Assembly: GCA_037783545.1 (NCBI GenBank)
Contig: JBBELK010000096.1
Coordinates: 1,736,001 to 1,800,000, forward strand
Direction: 5' to 3'
Length of the DNA stretch: 64,000 nt
DNA from: Henricia sp. BOLD:AAB3569
Lineage: Eukaryota > Echinodermata > Asteroidea > Spinulosida > Echinasteridae
Shown in pieces: positions 25,948-36,457 of this stretch (its first letter is position 1; every line of letters starts with the position of its first letter). A model generated the notes under the pieces. It made no database searches, was not told where the DNA came from, and saw only the letters and a program-made list of their open reading frames with translations. A program made the translations under genes and the position numbers.

Positions 25948-28900
25948 GTGGCTGTCTGTACACTCCTCTTTGGTGTACTCCTGACTCGTGCGCATGCTCA
26001 GTCCTTCGGACTGTCGTTGACACGCCCCAGTTTGGGACGGGAATTTGGTCAAAGTGTAGTCCAAACGTCGGGAAATTTGGAGGTCGAAAAATTTTCCGAC
26101 GAACTTCAAATTTTGCATGCTCCAAACACTCTATATTGCGCACTTGTCCTAAAAAATTGACAGACTTTCGCCGGGAAATGGCAGAGAAATTTCAGAGTTT
26201 AGGGAAAACTAGGTTGGGGCTTCCTGACTGCTCCCGCAAGCCGTGGCTGTCTGTACACTCCTCTTTGGTGTACTCCTGACTCGTGCGCATGCTCAGTCCT
26301 TCGGACTGTCGTTGACACGCCCCAGTTTGGGACGGGAATTTGGTCAAAGTGTAGTCCAAACGTCGGCAAATTTGGAGGTCAAACAATTTTCCGACGAACT
26401 TCAAATTTTGCATGCTCCAAACACTCTATATTGCGCACTTGTCCTAAAAAATTGACAGACTTTTCGCCGGGAAATGGCAGAGAAATTTCAGAGTTTAGGG
26501 AAAACTGGGTTGGGGCTTCCTGACTGCTCCCGCAAACCGTGGCTGTCTGTACACTCCTCTTTGGTGTACTCCTGACTCGTGCGCATGCTCAGTCCTTCGG
26601 ACTGTCGTTGACACGGCCCAGTTTGGGACGGGAATTTGGTCAAAGTGTGGTCCAAACGTCGGCAAATTTGGAGGTCGAAACATTTTCCGACGAACTTCAA
26701 AGTTTGCATGCTCCAAACACTCTATATTGCGCACTTGTCCTAAAAAATTGACAGACTTTCGCCGGGAAATGGCAGAGAAATTTCAGAGTTTAGGGAAAAC
26801 TCGGTTGGGGCTTCCTGACTGCTCCCGCAAAGCGTGGCTGTCTGAACACTCCTCTTTGGTGTACTCCTGACTCGTGCGCATGCTCAGTCATTCGGACTGT
26901 CGTTGACACGGCCCAGTTTGGGACGGGAATTTGGTCAAAGTGTGGTCCAAACGTCGGCAAATTTGGAGGTCGAAACATTTTCCGACGAACTTCGAATTTT
27001 GCATGCTCCAAACACTCTATATTGCGCACTTGTCCTAAAAAATGTACAGACTTTCGCCGGGAAAAGGTAGAGAAATTTCAGAGTTTAGGGAAAACTGGGT
27101 TGGGGCTTCCTGACTGCTCCCGCAAACCTTGGCTGTCTGTACACTCCTCTTTGGTGTACTCCTGACTCGTGCGCATGCTCAGTCCTTCGGACTGTCGTTG
27201 ACACGGCCCAGTTTGGGACGGGAATTTGGTCAAAGTGTGGTCCAAACGTCGGCAAATTTGGAGGTCGAGAAATTTTCTGACGAACTTCAAATTTTGCATG
27301 CTCCAAACACTCTATATTGCGCACTTGTCCTAAAAAATTGACAGACTTTCGCCTGGAAATGGCAGAGAAAATTCAGAGTTTAGGGAAAACTGGGTTGGGG
27401 CTTCCTGACTGCTCCCGCAAACCGTTGCTGTCTGTACACTCCTCTTTGGTGTACTCCTGACTCGTGCGCATGCTCAGTCCTTCGGACTGTCGTTGACAAT
27501 GCCCAGTTTGGGACGGGAATTTGGTCAAAGTGTAGTCCAAACGTCGGCAAATTTGGAGGTCAAAAAATTTTCCGACGAACTTCAAATTTTGCATGCTCCA
27601 AACACTCTATATTGCGCACTTGTCCTAAAAAATTGACAGACTTTTCGCCGGGAAATGGCAGAGAAATTTCAGAGTTTAGGGAAAACTGGGTTGGGGCTTC
27701 CTGACTGCTCCCGCAAACCGTGGCTGTCTGTACACTCCTCTTTGGTGTACTCCTGACTCGTGCGCATGCTCAGTCCTTCGGACTGTCGTTGACACGCCCC
27801 AGTTTGGGACGGGAATTTGGTCAAAGTGTAGTCCAAACGTCGGCAAATTTGGAGGTCGAACAATTTTCCGACGAACTTCAAATTTTGCATGCTCCAAACA
27901 CTCTATATTGCGCACTTGTCCTAAAAAATTGACAGACTTTCGCCGGGAAATGGCAGAGAAATTTCAGAGTTTAGGGAAAACTAGGTTGGGGCTTCCTGAC
28001 TGCTCCCGCAAGCCGTGGCTGTCTGTACACTCCTCTTTGGTGTACTCCTGACTCGTGCGCATGCTCAGTCCTTCGGACTGTCGTTGACACGCCCCAGTTT
28101 GGGACGGGAATTTGTTCAAAGTGTAGTCCAAACGTCGGCAAATTTGGAGGTCAAACAATTTTTTTCGACGAACTTCAAATTTTGCATGCTCCAAACACTC
28201 TATATTGCGCACTTGTCCTAAAAAATTGACAGACTTTTTGCCGGGAAATGGCAGAGAAATTTCAGAGTTTAGGGAAAACTGGGTTGGGGCTTCCTGACTG
28301 CTCCCGCAAACCGTGGCTGTCTGTACACTCCTCTTTGGTGTACTCCTGACTCGTGCGCATGCTCAGTCCTTCGGACTGTCGTTGACAATGCCCAGTTTGG
28401 GACGGGAATTTGGTCAAAGTGTAGTCCAAACGTCGGCAAATTTGGAGGTCAAAAAGTTTTCCGACGAACTTCAAATTTTGCATGCTCCAAACACTCTATA
28501 TTGCGCACTTGTCCTAAAAAATATGACAGACCTTTCGCCGGGAAATGGCAGAGAAATTTCAGAGTTTAGGGAAAACTCGGTTGGGGCTTCCTGACTGCTC
28601 CCGCAAACCGTGGCTGTCTGAACACTCCTCTTTGGTGTACTCCTGACTCGTGCGCATGCTCAGTCCTTCGGACTGTCGTTGACACGCCCCAGTTTGGGAC
28701 GGGAATTTGGTCAAAGTGTAGTCCAAACGTCGGCCAATTTGGAGGTCGAAAACTTTTCCGACGAACTTCAAATTTTGCATGCTCCAAACACTCTATATTG
28801 CGCACTTGTCCTAAAAAATTGACAGACTTTTGCCGGGAAATGGCAGAGAAATTTCAGAGTTTAGGGAAAACTGGGTTGGGGCTTCCTGACTGCTCCCGCA

Positions 28901-31219
28901 AACCGTGGCTGTCTGTACACTCCTCTTTGGTGTACTCCTGACTCGTGCGCATGCTCAGTCCTTCGGACTGTCGTTGACAATGCCCAGTTTGGGACGGGAA
29001 TTTGGTAAAAGTGTAGTCCAAACGTCGGCAAATTTGGAGGTCAAAAAATTTTCCGACGAACTTCAAATTTTGCATGCTCCAAACACTCTATATTGCGCAC
29101 TTGTCCTAAAAAATTGACAGACTTTTCGCCGGGAAATGGCAGAGAAATTTCAGAGTTTAGGGAAAACTGGGTTGGGGCTTCCTGACTGCTCCCGCAAACC
29201 GTGGCTGTCTGTACACTCCTCTTTGGTGTACTCCTGACTCGTGCGCATGCTCAGTTCTTCGGACTGTCGTTGACACGCCCCAGTTTGGGACGGGAATTTG
29301 GTCAAAGTATAGTCCAAACGTCGGCAAATTTGGAGGTCGAAAAATTTTCCGACGAACTTCAAATTTTGCATGCTCCAAACACTCTATATTGCGCACTTGT
29401 CCTAAAAAATTGACAGAGTTTCGCCGGGAAATGGCAGAGAAATTTCAGAGTTTAGGGAAAACTGGGTTGGGGCTTCCTGACTGCTCTCGCAAACCGTGGC
29501 TGTCTGTACACTCCTCTTTGGTGTACTCCTGACTCGTGCGCATGCTCAGTCCTTCGGACTGTCGTTGACAATGCCCAGTTTGGGACGGGAATTTGGTCAA
29601 AGTGTAGTTCAAACGTCGGCAAATTTGGAGGTCAAAAAATTTTCCGACGAACTTCAAATTTTGCATGCTCCAAACACTCTATATTGCGCACTTGTCCTAA
29701 AAAATTGACAGACTTTTCGCCGGGAAATGGCAGAGAAATTTCAGAGTTTAGGGAAAACTCGGTTGGGGCTTCCTGACTGCTCCCGCAAACCGTGGCTGTC
29801 TGAACACTCCTCTTTGGTGTACTCCTGACTCGTGCGCATGCTCAGTCCTTCGGACTGTCGTTGACACGGCCCAGTTTGGGACGTGAATTTGGTCAAAGTG
29901 TGGTCCAAACGTCGGCAAATTTGGAGGTCGAAACATTTTCCGACGAACTTCAAATTTTGCATGCTCCAAACACTCTATATTGCGCACTTGTCCTAAAAAA
30001 TGTACAGACTTTCGCCGGGAAAAGGCAGAGAAATTTCAGAGTTTAGGGAAAACTAGGTTGGGGCTTCCTGACTGCTCCCGCAAACCGTGGCTGTCTGTAC
30101 ACTCCTCTTTGGTGTACTCCTGACTCGTGCGCATGCTCAGTCCTTCGGACTGTCGTTGACACGCCCCAGTTTGGGACGGGAATTTGTTCAAAGTGTAGTC
30201 CAAACGTCGGCAAATTTGGAGGTCAAACAATTTTTTTCGACGAACTTCAAATTTTGCATGCTCCAAACACTCTATATTGCGCACTTGTCCTAAACAATTG
30301 ACAGACTTTCGCCGGGAAATGGCAGAGAAATTTCAGAGTTTAGGGAAAACTGGGTTGGGGCTTCCTGACTGCTCTCGCAAACCGTGGCTGTCTGTTCACT
30401 CCTCTTTGGTGTACTCCTGACTCGTGCGCATGCTCAGTCCTTCGGACTGTTGTTGACACGCCCCAGTTTGGGACGGGAATTTGGTCAAAGTGTAGTCCAA
30501 ACGTCGGCAAATTTGGAGGTCAAAAAATTTTTCGACGAACTTCAAATTTTGCATGCTCCAAACACTCTATAATGCGCACTTGTCCTAAAAAATTGACAGA
30601 CTTTTCGCCGGGAAATGGCAGAGAAATTTCAGAGTTTAGGGAAAACTCGGTTGGGGCTTCCTGACTGCTCCCGCAAACCGTGGCTGTCTGAACACTCCTC
30701 TTTGGTGTACTCCTGACTCGTGCGCATGCTCAGTCCTTCGGACTGTCGTTGACACGGCCCAGTTTGGGACGGGAATTTGGTCAAAGTGTGGTCCAAACGT
30801 CGGCAAATTTGGAGGTCGAAACATTTTCCGACGAACTTCAAATTTTGCATGCTCCAAACACTCTATATTGCGCACTTGTCCTAAAAAATGTACAGACTTT
30901 CGCGGGGAAAAGGCAGAGAAATTTCAGAGTTTAGGGAAAACTGGGTTGGGGCTTTCTGACTGCTCCCGCAAACCTTGGCTGTCTGTACACTCCTCTTTGG
31001 TGTACTCCTGACTCGTGCGCATGCTCAGTCCTTCGGACTGTCGTTGACACGCCCCAGTTTGGGACGGGAATTTGGTCAAAGTGTAGTCCAAACGTCGGCA
31101 AATTTGGAGGTCGACAAATTTTCCGACGAACTTCAAATTTTGCATGCTCCAAACACTCTATATTGCGCACTTGTCCTAAAAAATTGACAGACTTTTCGCC
31201 GGGAAATGGCAGAGAAATT

Positions 31220-32105
31220 TCAGAGTTTAGGGAAAACTGGGTTGGGGCTTCCTGACTGCTCCCGCAAACCGTGGCTGTCTCTACACTCCTCTTTGGTGTA
31301 CTCCTGACTCGTGCGCATGCTCAGTCCTTCGGACTGTCGTTGACACGGCCCAGTTTGGGACGGGAATTTGGTCAAAGTGTGGTCCAAACGTCGGCAAATT
31401 TGGAGGTCGAAACATTTTCCGACGAACTTCAAATTTTGCATGCTCCAAACACTCTATATTGCGCACTTGTCCTAAAAAATGTACAGACTTTCGCGGGGAA
31501 AAGGCAGAGAAATTTCAGAGTTTAGGGAAAACTGGGTTGGGGCTTCCTGACTGCTCCCGCAAACCTTGGCTGTCTGTACACTCCTCTTTGGTGTACTCCT
31601 GACTCGTGCGCATGCTCAGTCCTTCGGACTGTCGTTGACACGGCCCAGTTTGGGACGGGAATTTGGTCAAAGTGTGGTCCAAACGTCGGCAAATTTGGAG
31701 GTCGAAAAATTTTCCGACGAACTTCAAATTTGGAAAGCTCCAAACACTCTATATTGCGCACTTGTCCTAAACAATTGACAGACTTTCGCCGGGAAATGGC
31801 AGAGAAATTTCAGAGTTTAGGGAAAACTGGGTTGGGGCTTCCTGACTGCTCCCGCAAACCGTGGCTGTCTGTACACTCCTCTTTAGTGTACACCTGACTC
31901 GTGCGCATGCTCAGTCCTTCGGACTGTCGTTGACACGGCCCAGTTTGGGACGGGAATTTGGTCAAAGTGTGGTCCAAACGTCGGCAAATTTGGAGGTCAA
32001 AAAATTTTCCGACGAACTTCAAATTTTGCATGCTCCAAACACTCTATATTGCGCACTTGTCCTAAAAAATTGACAGACTTTTCGCCGGGAAATGGCAGAG
32101 AAATT
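31220..32105 (+). repeat. 886-bp three-monomer unit, copy 1
   Basis: Three monomers shared with the segment 886 bp downstream. Diagnostic variants are the rare tttggaaagctcc in place of ttttgcatgctcc (near 31730) and gtacacctgac in place of gtactcctgac (near 31890). Confidence 0.75.
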
Positions 32106-32978
32106 TCAGAGTTTAGGGAAAACTCGGTTGGGGCTTCCTGACTGCTCCCGCAAACCGTGGCTGTCTGAACACTCCTCTTTGGTGTACTCCTGACTCGTGC
32201 GCATGCTCAGTCCTTCGGACTGTCGTTGACACGGCCCAGTTTGGGACGGGAATTGGGTCAAAGTGTGGTCCAAACGTCGGCAAATTTGGAGGTCGAAACA
32301 TTTTCCGACGAACTTCAAATTTTGCATGCTCCAAACACTCTATATTGCGCACTTGTCCTAAAAAATGTACAGACTTTCGCCGGGAAAAGGCAGAGAAATT
32401 TCAGAGTTTAGGGAAAACTGGGTTGGGGCTTCCTGACTGCTCCCGCAAACCTTGGCTGTCTGTACACTCCTCTTTGGTGTACTCCTGACTCGTGCGCATG
32501 CTCAGTCCTTCGGACTGTCGTTGACACGGCCCAGTTTGGGACGGGAATTTGGTCAAAGTGTGGTCCAAACGTCGGCAAATTTGGAGGTCGAAAAATTTTC
32601 CGACGAACTTCAAATTTGGAAAGCTCCAAACACTCTATATTGCGCACTTGTCCTAAACAATTGACAGACTTTCGCCGGGAAATGGCAGAGAAATTTCAAA
32701 GTTTAGGGAAAACTGGGTTGGGGCTTCCTGACTGCTCCCGCAAACCGTGGCTGTCTGTACACTCCTCTTTGGTGTACACCTGACTCGTGCGCATGCTCAG
32801 TCCTTCGGACTGTCGTTGACACGGCCCAGTTTGGGACGGGAATTTGGTCAAAGTGTGGTCCAAACGTCGGCAAATTTGGAGGTCGAAAAATTTTCCGACG
32901 AACTTCAAATTTTGCATGCTCCAAACACTCTATATTGCGCACTTGTCCTAAAAAATTGACAGACTTTCGCCGGGAAAT
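32106..32978 (+). repeat. 886-bp three-monomer unit, copy 2, cut by the LINE
   Basis: Second copy of the unit, with tttggaaagctcc near 32616 and gtacacctgac near 32776. It ends at the LINE 3' junction, so the LINE entered the array at or after this duplication. Confidence 0.72.
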
Positions 32979-32998
32979 AATAATAATAATATAATAAT
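32978..32998 (-). repeat. LINE terminal microsatellite (TAA/TTA)n
   Basis: Trinucleotide run of taataataat type, with one interruption, at the 3' end of the element and abutting the satellite. Short 3' microsatellites instead of poly(A) are typical of L2/CR1-group LINEs. Its first bases overlap with the satellite aaat, so the junction could be placed a base or two differently. Confidence 0.85.
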
Positions 32999-33233
32999 AG
33001 TTAGTTCTTATATAGCGCGTTACATCATCAAAAATAACCTCAATGCGCTTTACAAAGATAATCACTACAACTAGATATCATTAGAATACAGTTAAAAGTA
33101 CAACAAACAAACAAAAACCTAAGCACATCAAACGCTAATTAGAGTAGACAATTAAATAAAATACATTTCATATCTAATGCAATATAAAAATGTTTACCGT
33201 TAATCTTGGCTATCAACACAGGGCTGACCTAAA
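32999..33233 (-). other. LINE 3' UTR with conserved tail
   Basis: Non-coding stretch after the ORF2 stop. Near its end, in element orientation, it has gtaaagcgcattgag followed by gcgctatataag, a GC-rich pairable segment of the type used by L2-group elements for 3'-end recognition by their reverse transcriptase. That function is known for the group and inferred here. Confidence 0.7.
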
Positions 33234-35249
33234 TTACTTAAAAACCTGACGGAAATAATGTGTTTTTAGTGCCGACTTAAAAGATGAAAAAGATGGTGCA
33301 TTACGGATAAAATAAGGAAGTTTATTCCATAAACTGGGTGCCGAGACAGAAAAGGCACGCCTGCCATAATGATCTTGCTTAAAACGAGGCTGAAGTAAGC
33401 GTGTTTCAGTAGAGGAACGAGTAGCAATAGAACACTCTCGAATGGTCAACAAATCTGACAAATAATCAGGTGCTTGCTTATGTAAAGTTTTGTAGACCAA
33501 AATAAGGATTTTGAACTCTATACGGTGTACCACAGGTATCCAATGAAGGCTTTTAAGAACAGGGGTGATGTGTTCATATTTCTTTGTGCGAGTAATAAGA
33601 CGAGCGGCTGAATTCTGGACTAATTGTAACCTTTGAATTAAATAATCCGGAAGACCGTAGAGAAGACTATTACAATAATCTAATCGTGACGTAATAAATG
33701 CATGGACAAGTCGTTCAGTAGTAATGCGGTCCAAGACATTACGAATTTTGCTAATTCGATACAAAGCATAATATCCAGATTGACAAATTTTAGAAACATG
33801 AGTGACCATACTAAAATGACAATCAAAGTACACACCGATGTTCCTAACAACTGTGGTAGGAGTAATCTCATTAATCCCAACATGTAAACCCGACAAAAAG
33901 TCACATTTACGAAACGAGGAGTAAAAATGAATCACCTCCGTCTTAGAATCATTAAGGACAAGCTTATTCAAAAGCATCCAGTGTCTAATTTCCTCAACAC
34001 ATGCTTCAAGTTGAACCCTTGAGTAATTAGCATTCTTACAAGTTACATACAGCTGGGTGTCATCTGCGTAACACATAAAATTGATGTCGTGTTTCTTAAA
34101 AATGTTATCAAGAGGTGCAAGGTACAGTGTAAACAAAATTGGCCCGAGAACGCTCCCCTGCGGTACACCAAAATGCAAAGGAGTCAACTCTGACCTCGCT
34201 GATCCAATGCAAATCCTTTGGGTACGACCCACTAAATAAGAGGTAAACCACTGAAGCGCTAAACCTTTAATCCCATATCTATTTTCAAGTCTATAGAGTA
34301 AAATGGAATGATCAATTGTATCAAAAGCAGCAGTTAGGTCAAGCATTACTAAAATCACCTCTTTCCGGTTGTCAAGTGAAAGCAAAATATCATTTTGAAC
34401 TTTTAATAATGCCGTCTCAGTGCTGTGATGCTGACGATAAGCAGACTGAAATTTAGATAATAATGAGAACCGAACCAGGTATGCACTAAGTTCGTGAGTG
34501 GCTATTTTCTCAATTAATTTACCAACAAAGGGTACATTCGACACAGGCCTATAATTAGACAACTCATTTGAATCCAGTTGGGGCTTTTTTAACAAAGGTC
34601 TTATGACAGCCGTTTTCAATTCTGATGGAAAAATACCCGTTAAAAACGACTTATTCACAATCGATAACAAATGCGTTGAAACACAGTGAAGACCTGATTT
34701 CAAAAAATAAGTCGGGATTGGATCTAAAACACACGATTTTGAATTCATTGATTTTATAAATTTAATGAGAGCCTGTTCATTAATTGTACTAAATTGCACA
34801 AATGAATGACCAGGTTCAGGGAAAACAAAAGGAACATCACTAGAAACATGCAGTTGCTCACGTAAACGAGTTATTTTGTTATTAACAAAGTCCAGAAACT
34901 GTTTAGCCAGTTTCCGATCATCATCGTGTTGTGGCAATTTCCTCGCTGTGGCTGCCTTCTCACCGATCATGTCATCTATTATGGAGAATAATTTTCTCTG
35001 CTGGTCACAGTCTTGGATTTTATGTCGGTAGTACGACTCCTTTATCTGATTCACAAGTCGATGGTGTGCTGATCGCTTAGCTTGAAATATCTGTTTATTT
35101 ACCTGCAAAGGATTTGCTTTCCAGTTTCGTTCCGACCTACGAGTTTCTTGTCTGCTCCGACGGATGTCGTCACAGAACCACGGTGCTCTGGGTTTAACCA
35201 CAAACAGCTTAGTAGTTTCTGGAGCAAGACAGTCCATGACTCGTCTCAT
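33234..35249 (-). CDS. LINE reverse transcriptase (ORF2 C-terminal two thirds), intact frame
   Basis: A 671-codon frame from the first ATG at 35249 to a TAA at 33234-33236; the frame is open a little further upstream to the TAA at 35325-35327. It encodes the RNA-dependent DNA polymerase that would copy the LINE RNA at the nicked target. Visible motifs are LDPIPTYFLK (residues 175-184), SNYRPVSN (231-238), AYRQHHSTE (270-278), motif A LDLTAAFD with Asp304 (303-310), GVPQGSVLGP (361-370) and the catalytic YADD (394-397). The C-terminal region has RLDYCNSLLYGLP (522-534), a LQLVQNSAARLI segment (541-552), HITPVLKSLHWIPV (560-573) and SAPSLWNKLP (636-645), as in L2/CR1-type ORF2 proteins. No RNase H domain or integrase is visible. 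All catalytic residues are kept, but the upstream endonuclease half is broken, so this copy is unlikely to be autonomous. As a fragment it may be untranslated. Confidence 0.92.
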   Translation of the reverse strand: MRRVMDCLAPETTKLFVVKPRAPWFCDDIRRSRQETRRSERNWKANPLQVNKQIFQAKRSAHHRLVNQIKESYYRHKIQDCDQQRKLFSIIDDMIGEKAATARKLPQHDDDRKLAKQFLDFVNNKITRLREQLHVSSDVPFVFPEPGHSFVQFSTINEQALIKFIKSMNSKSCVLDPIPTYFLKSGLHCVSTHLLSIVNKSFLTGIFPSELKTAVIRPLLKKPQLDSNELSNYRPVSNVPFVGKLIEKIATHELSAYLVRFSLLSKFQSAYRQHHSTETALLKVQNDILLSLDNRKEVILVMLDLTAAFDTIDHSILLYRLENRYGIKGLALQWFTSYLVGRTQRICIGSARSELTPLHFGVPQGSVLGPILFTLYLAPLDNIFKKHDINFMCYADDTQLYVTCKNANYSRVQLEACVEEIRHWMLLNKLVLNDSKTEVIHFYSSFRKCDFLSGLHVGINEITPTTVVRNIGVYFDCHFSMVTHVSKICQSGYYALYRISKIRNVLDRITTERLVHAFITSRLDYCNSLLYGLPDYLIQRLQLVQNSAARLITRTKKYEHITPVLKSLHWIPVVHRIEFKILILVYKTLHKQAPDYLSDLLTIRECSIATRSSTETRLLQPRFKQDHYGRRAFSVSAPSLWNKLPYFIRNAPSFSSFKSALKTHYFRQVFK

Positions 35250-35324
35250 TGTAAAATTGTAGTTCTGGACCAGTTGGTCAACAGAATCGCTGTCAGTATT
35301 TGGAATAGGGTTAGTTCCGAGACA

Positions 35325-35327
35325 TTA
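35325..35327 (-). other. In-frame TAA between LINE endonuclease and reverse transcriptase
   Basis: This stop separates the SDH-containing region from the long reverse-transcriptase frame. The positions 35747, 35558, 35327 and 35249 are all in one frame, so both stops interrupt what was a single ORF2. Confidence 0.85.
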
Positions 35328-35555
35328 TATTAATGATTCAGGGGAAACCGTAGATAGTTTCCGACTGACCCGCGTTACTCGAGTAACCTGTGATTTAATT
35401 ACGTCTGATGTGAAATGAATCACAGTGTGATCCGATAAAAGAGTATTTTCCATATCGAAGTTGAGAACAAAATTATCCATTGAACGAGTTATTACCAAGT
35501 CTAGTGTATGTCCTTTTTCGTGGGTGGGGCCATGGACATGCTGAACAAGGCCAAA

Positions 35556-35558
35556 TTA
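35556..35558 (-). other. In-frame TAA in the LINE endonuclease
   Basis: The stop falls between the GDFN and SDH motifs. The same frame continues on both sides with endonuclease-like sequence, so this is a nonsense mutation rather than a natural end. Confidence 0.85.
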
Positions 35559-35724
35559 AGTAATAAGTTCATGGAACTGCTTTACATCTGGCTTTGTTAA
35601 ATCTTCCATGTGAAAGTTAAAATCGCCCAAAATTACCAAACGACCCGGTCTAATAACAACTATTTCTAGCAGAGATGAAAATTCTCGCAGAAATCCGTTA
35701 ACTGTAGATCCGTTCTTGACAGAT

Positions 35725-35730
35725 GGGGGG
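35725..35730 (-). other. Homopolymer frameshift in LINE ORF2
   Basis: A run of six G on the plus strand (six C in the gene) lies where the endonuclease frame changes by one base, immediately after the conserved YRPP. The downstream frame resumes with a sensible protein sequence, so a single-base length change in the run is the simplest cause. A sequencing error in the homopolymer is an alternative. Confidence 0.8.
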
Positions 35731-36457
35731 AGGACGATAAACGGCAATAACGTGCATGAAGTCTGACAAATTCCTTATACCTAAATCCATCAGTTCAAAG
35801 GAATTATACGACGGAGTGCGATTTTTATTCACAGCCAGGTTCTGACGCACAATTACAGCAACCCCCCCACCTCTGGAGCTTCGTGAACAACTATGAAAAT
35901 CGTATCCAGTCAACATTGAACTAGACTGGCTCACAGTTAGCTGTTCATTTTTAGACGTTTTGAGCCAAGTTTCAGTTATCACGAACACATCCGTGCGATT
36001 TTCATAAATTGATGCACATACCGTGGAAAGTTTGTTGTTGATCGATCTGGCATTCCAAAGAGTAAAGGAGAGTTGGCGTTGATTAGTGAACGACGAAACT
36101 CTGTTAATCAATGTCAAATTATCCCTGTTGACTCCGGCACATCGTTTGGCGCGATCGGTACGGAGCGCTATAATAACGGGTATGCGATACAAATTATTGT
36201 CACAATTTTTACCACGGGGGTTATATGTAGGTACAAGTCCACACTTTCCACCTCTGCATCCACGTTTACGTTTGAGTACTCCGAGAACTTTCAAATAGTT
36301 GTAGCGGGACTTATCAATATAGCTGGTAGTGATACATGCGGCACGAAATGACAGAAGTTGTTCCTTGGTATAAACATGACGATGCATGGTATTGCTACCC
36401 ACATTGACAGCAAATGTAGTCTTATTAGAAGTCTGATGTTGAACATATTGAGTAATT

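Larger units (their letters stand above)
1..32978 (+). repeat. Left satellite array, ~295-bp monomers head to tail
   Basis: About 111 copies of one monomer lie in uninterrupted tandem, all in the same orientation. Spacing between equivalent points is 295 or 296 bp, with 297-298 bp for one type that carries a longer T run. Each copy holds the same landmarks in order: an accgtggctg block, ctcctctttggtgtactcc, gcgcatgctcag, the hairpin cagtccttcggactg, cagtttgggacgggaat, an AT-rich stretch with gcatgctcc, ctatattgcgcac, then tttcgccgggaaatgg and gagtttagggaaaac. The window begins inside a monomer, so the array continues to the left. No gene, RNA gene or other insertion was seen in this stretch. 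Lack of any stable unique reading frame argues for non-coding satellite DNA. Confidence 0.98.
25948..32978 (+). repeat. Disordered flank of the HOR array (~24 monomers)
   Basis: The same monomer types are recognisable but the F-to-E order is lost: I-like copies follow each other, B-like copies appear after I or G, and G recurs at 27424, 28313, 28905 and 29496. Private substitutions are more frequent, for example ccgcaagccg, cagtcattcgg, gtcggccaat and ccgttgctg. This is what is expected where homogenisation by exchange is weaker, as at the edge of an HOR block. Confidence 0.8.
32979..36453 (-). mobile_element. L2/CR1-group LINE, 5'-truncated, inserted in the satellite
   Basis: This 3475-bp minus-strand insertion breaks the satellite within one monomer. 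In element orientation it holds an open frame entering at the 5' edge, an AP-like endonuclease region, a reverse transcriptase, a C-terminal region, a 3' UTR of about 255 bp with gtaaagcgcattgag and gcgctatataag (a tail of the kind seen in L2-type LINEs), and a terminal TTA-type microsatellite. The satellite stops at gggaaat on the left and resumes at aatttcag on the right, so about 8 bp of target are missing and no target-site duplication is visible. ORF1 is absent and the frame is open through the 5' junction, showing 5' truncation. Assignment to the L2/CR1 group rests on the domain order, the C-terminal motifs and the microsatellite tail; the exact clade needs a phylogeny. Confidence 0.9.
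35328..36453 (-). pseudogene. LINE AP-like endonuclease half of ORF2, broken by a frameshift and stops
   Basis: The N-terminal part is open from the 5' junction (36453) to a stop at 35698. It shows a basic stretch LKRKRGCRGGK, then LWNARSINNK (Asn codon at 36052-36054), VITETWL with the likely catalytic Glu (codon 35971-35973), RGGGVAVIV and AVYRPPP. At the C run (plus-strand G run 35725-35730) the frame shifts by one base. The rest continues in the reverse-transcriptase frame: VILGDFNFH (GDFN near 35616-35627), a TAA at 35556-35558, then GPTHEKGHTLDLVITR and LLSDHTVIHF (SDH at 35427-35435), and a second TAA at 35325-35327. The motif order matches the exonuclease-endonuclease-phosphatase fold used by non-LTR retrotransposons to nick target DNA. 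All key motifs are still recognisable, so the lesions are fairly recent. The reading start is lost or lies near the Met at about 36387; the truncation prevents deciding. Confidence 0.88.

Noticed and set aside
223-32959. Repeated 60-84 residue plus-strand frames reading like a hydrophobic, signal-like start followed by a conserved tail
   Set aside because: They recur once per satellite monomer, begin at GTG or TTG rather than ATG in most copies, overlap equally long frames on the minus strand, and vary with frameshifting indels. This is a by-product of tandem repetition, not a gene family.
33680-35333. Small frames overlapping the LINE reverse transcriptase on both strands
   Set aside because: They are shadows of the 671-codon reverse-transcriptase frame, which has family motifs.
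35698-36402. A separate small host gene upstream of the reverse transcriptase
   Set aside because: Its endonuclease motifs, orientation and frame relation show it is the N-terminal part of the same LINE ORF2.
32979-36453. LTR retrotransposon or endogenous retrovirus
   Set aside because: No long terminal repeats, protease, integrase or RNase H is visible; the endonuclease-RT order and microsatellite tail are those of a non-LTR element.
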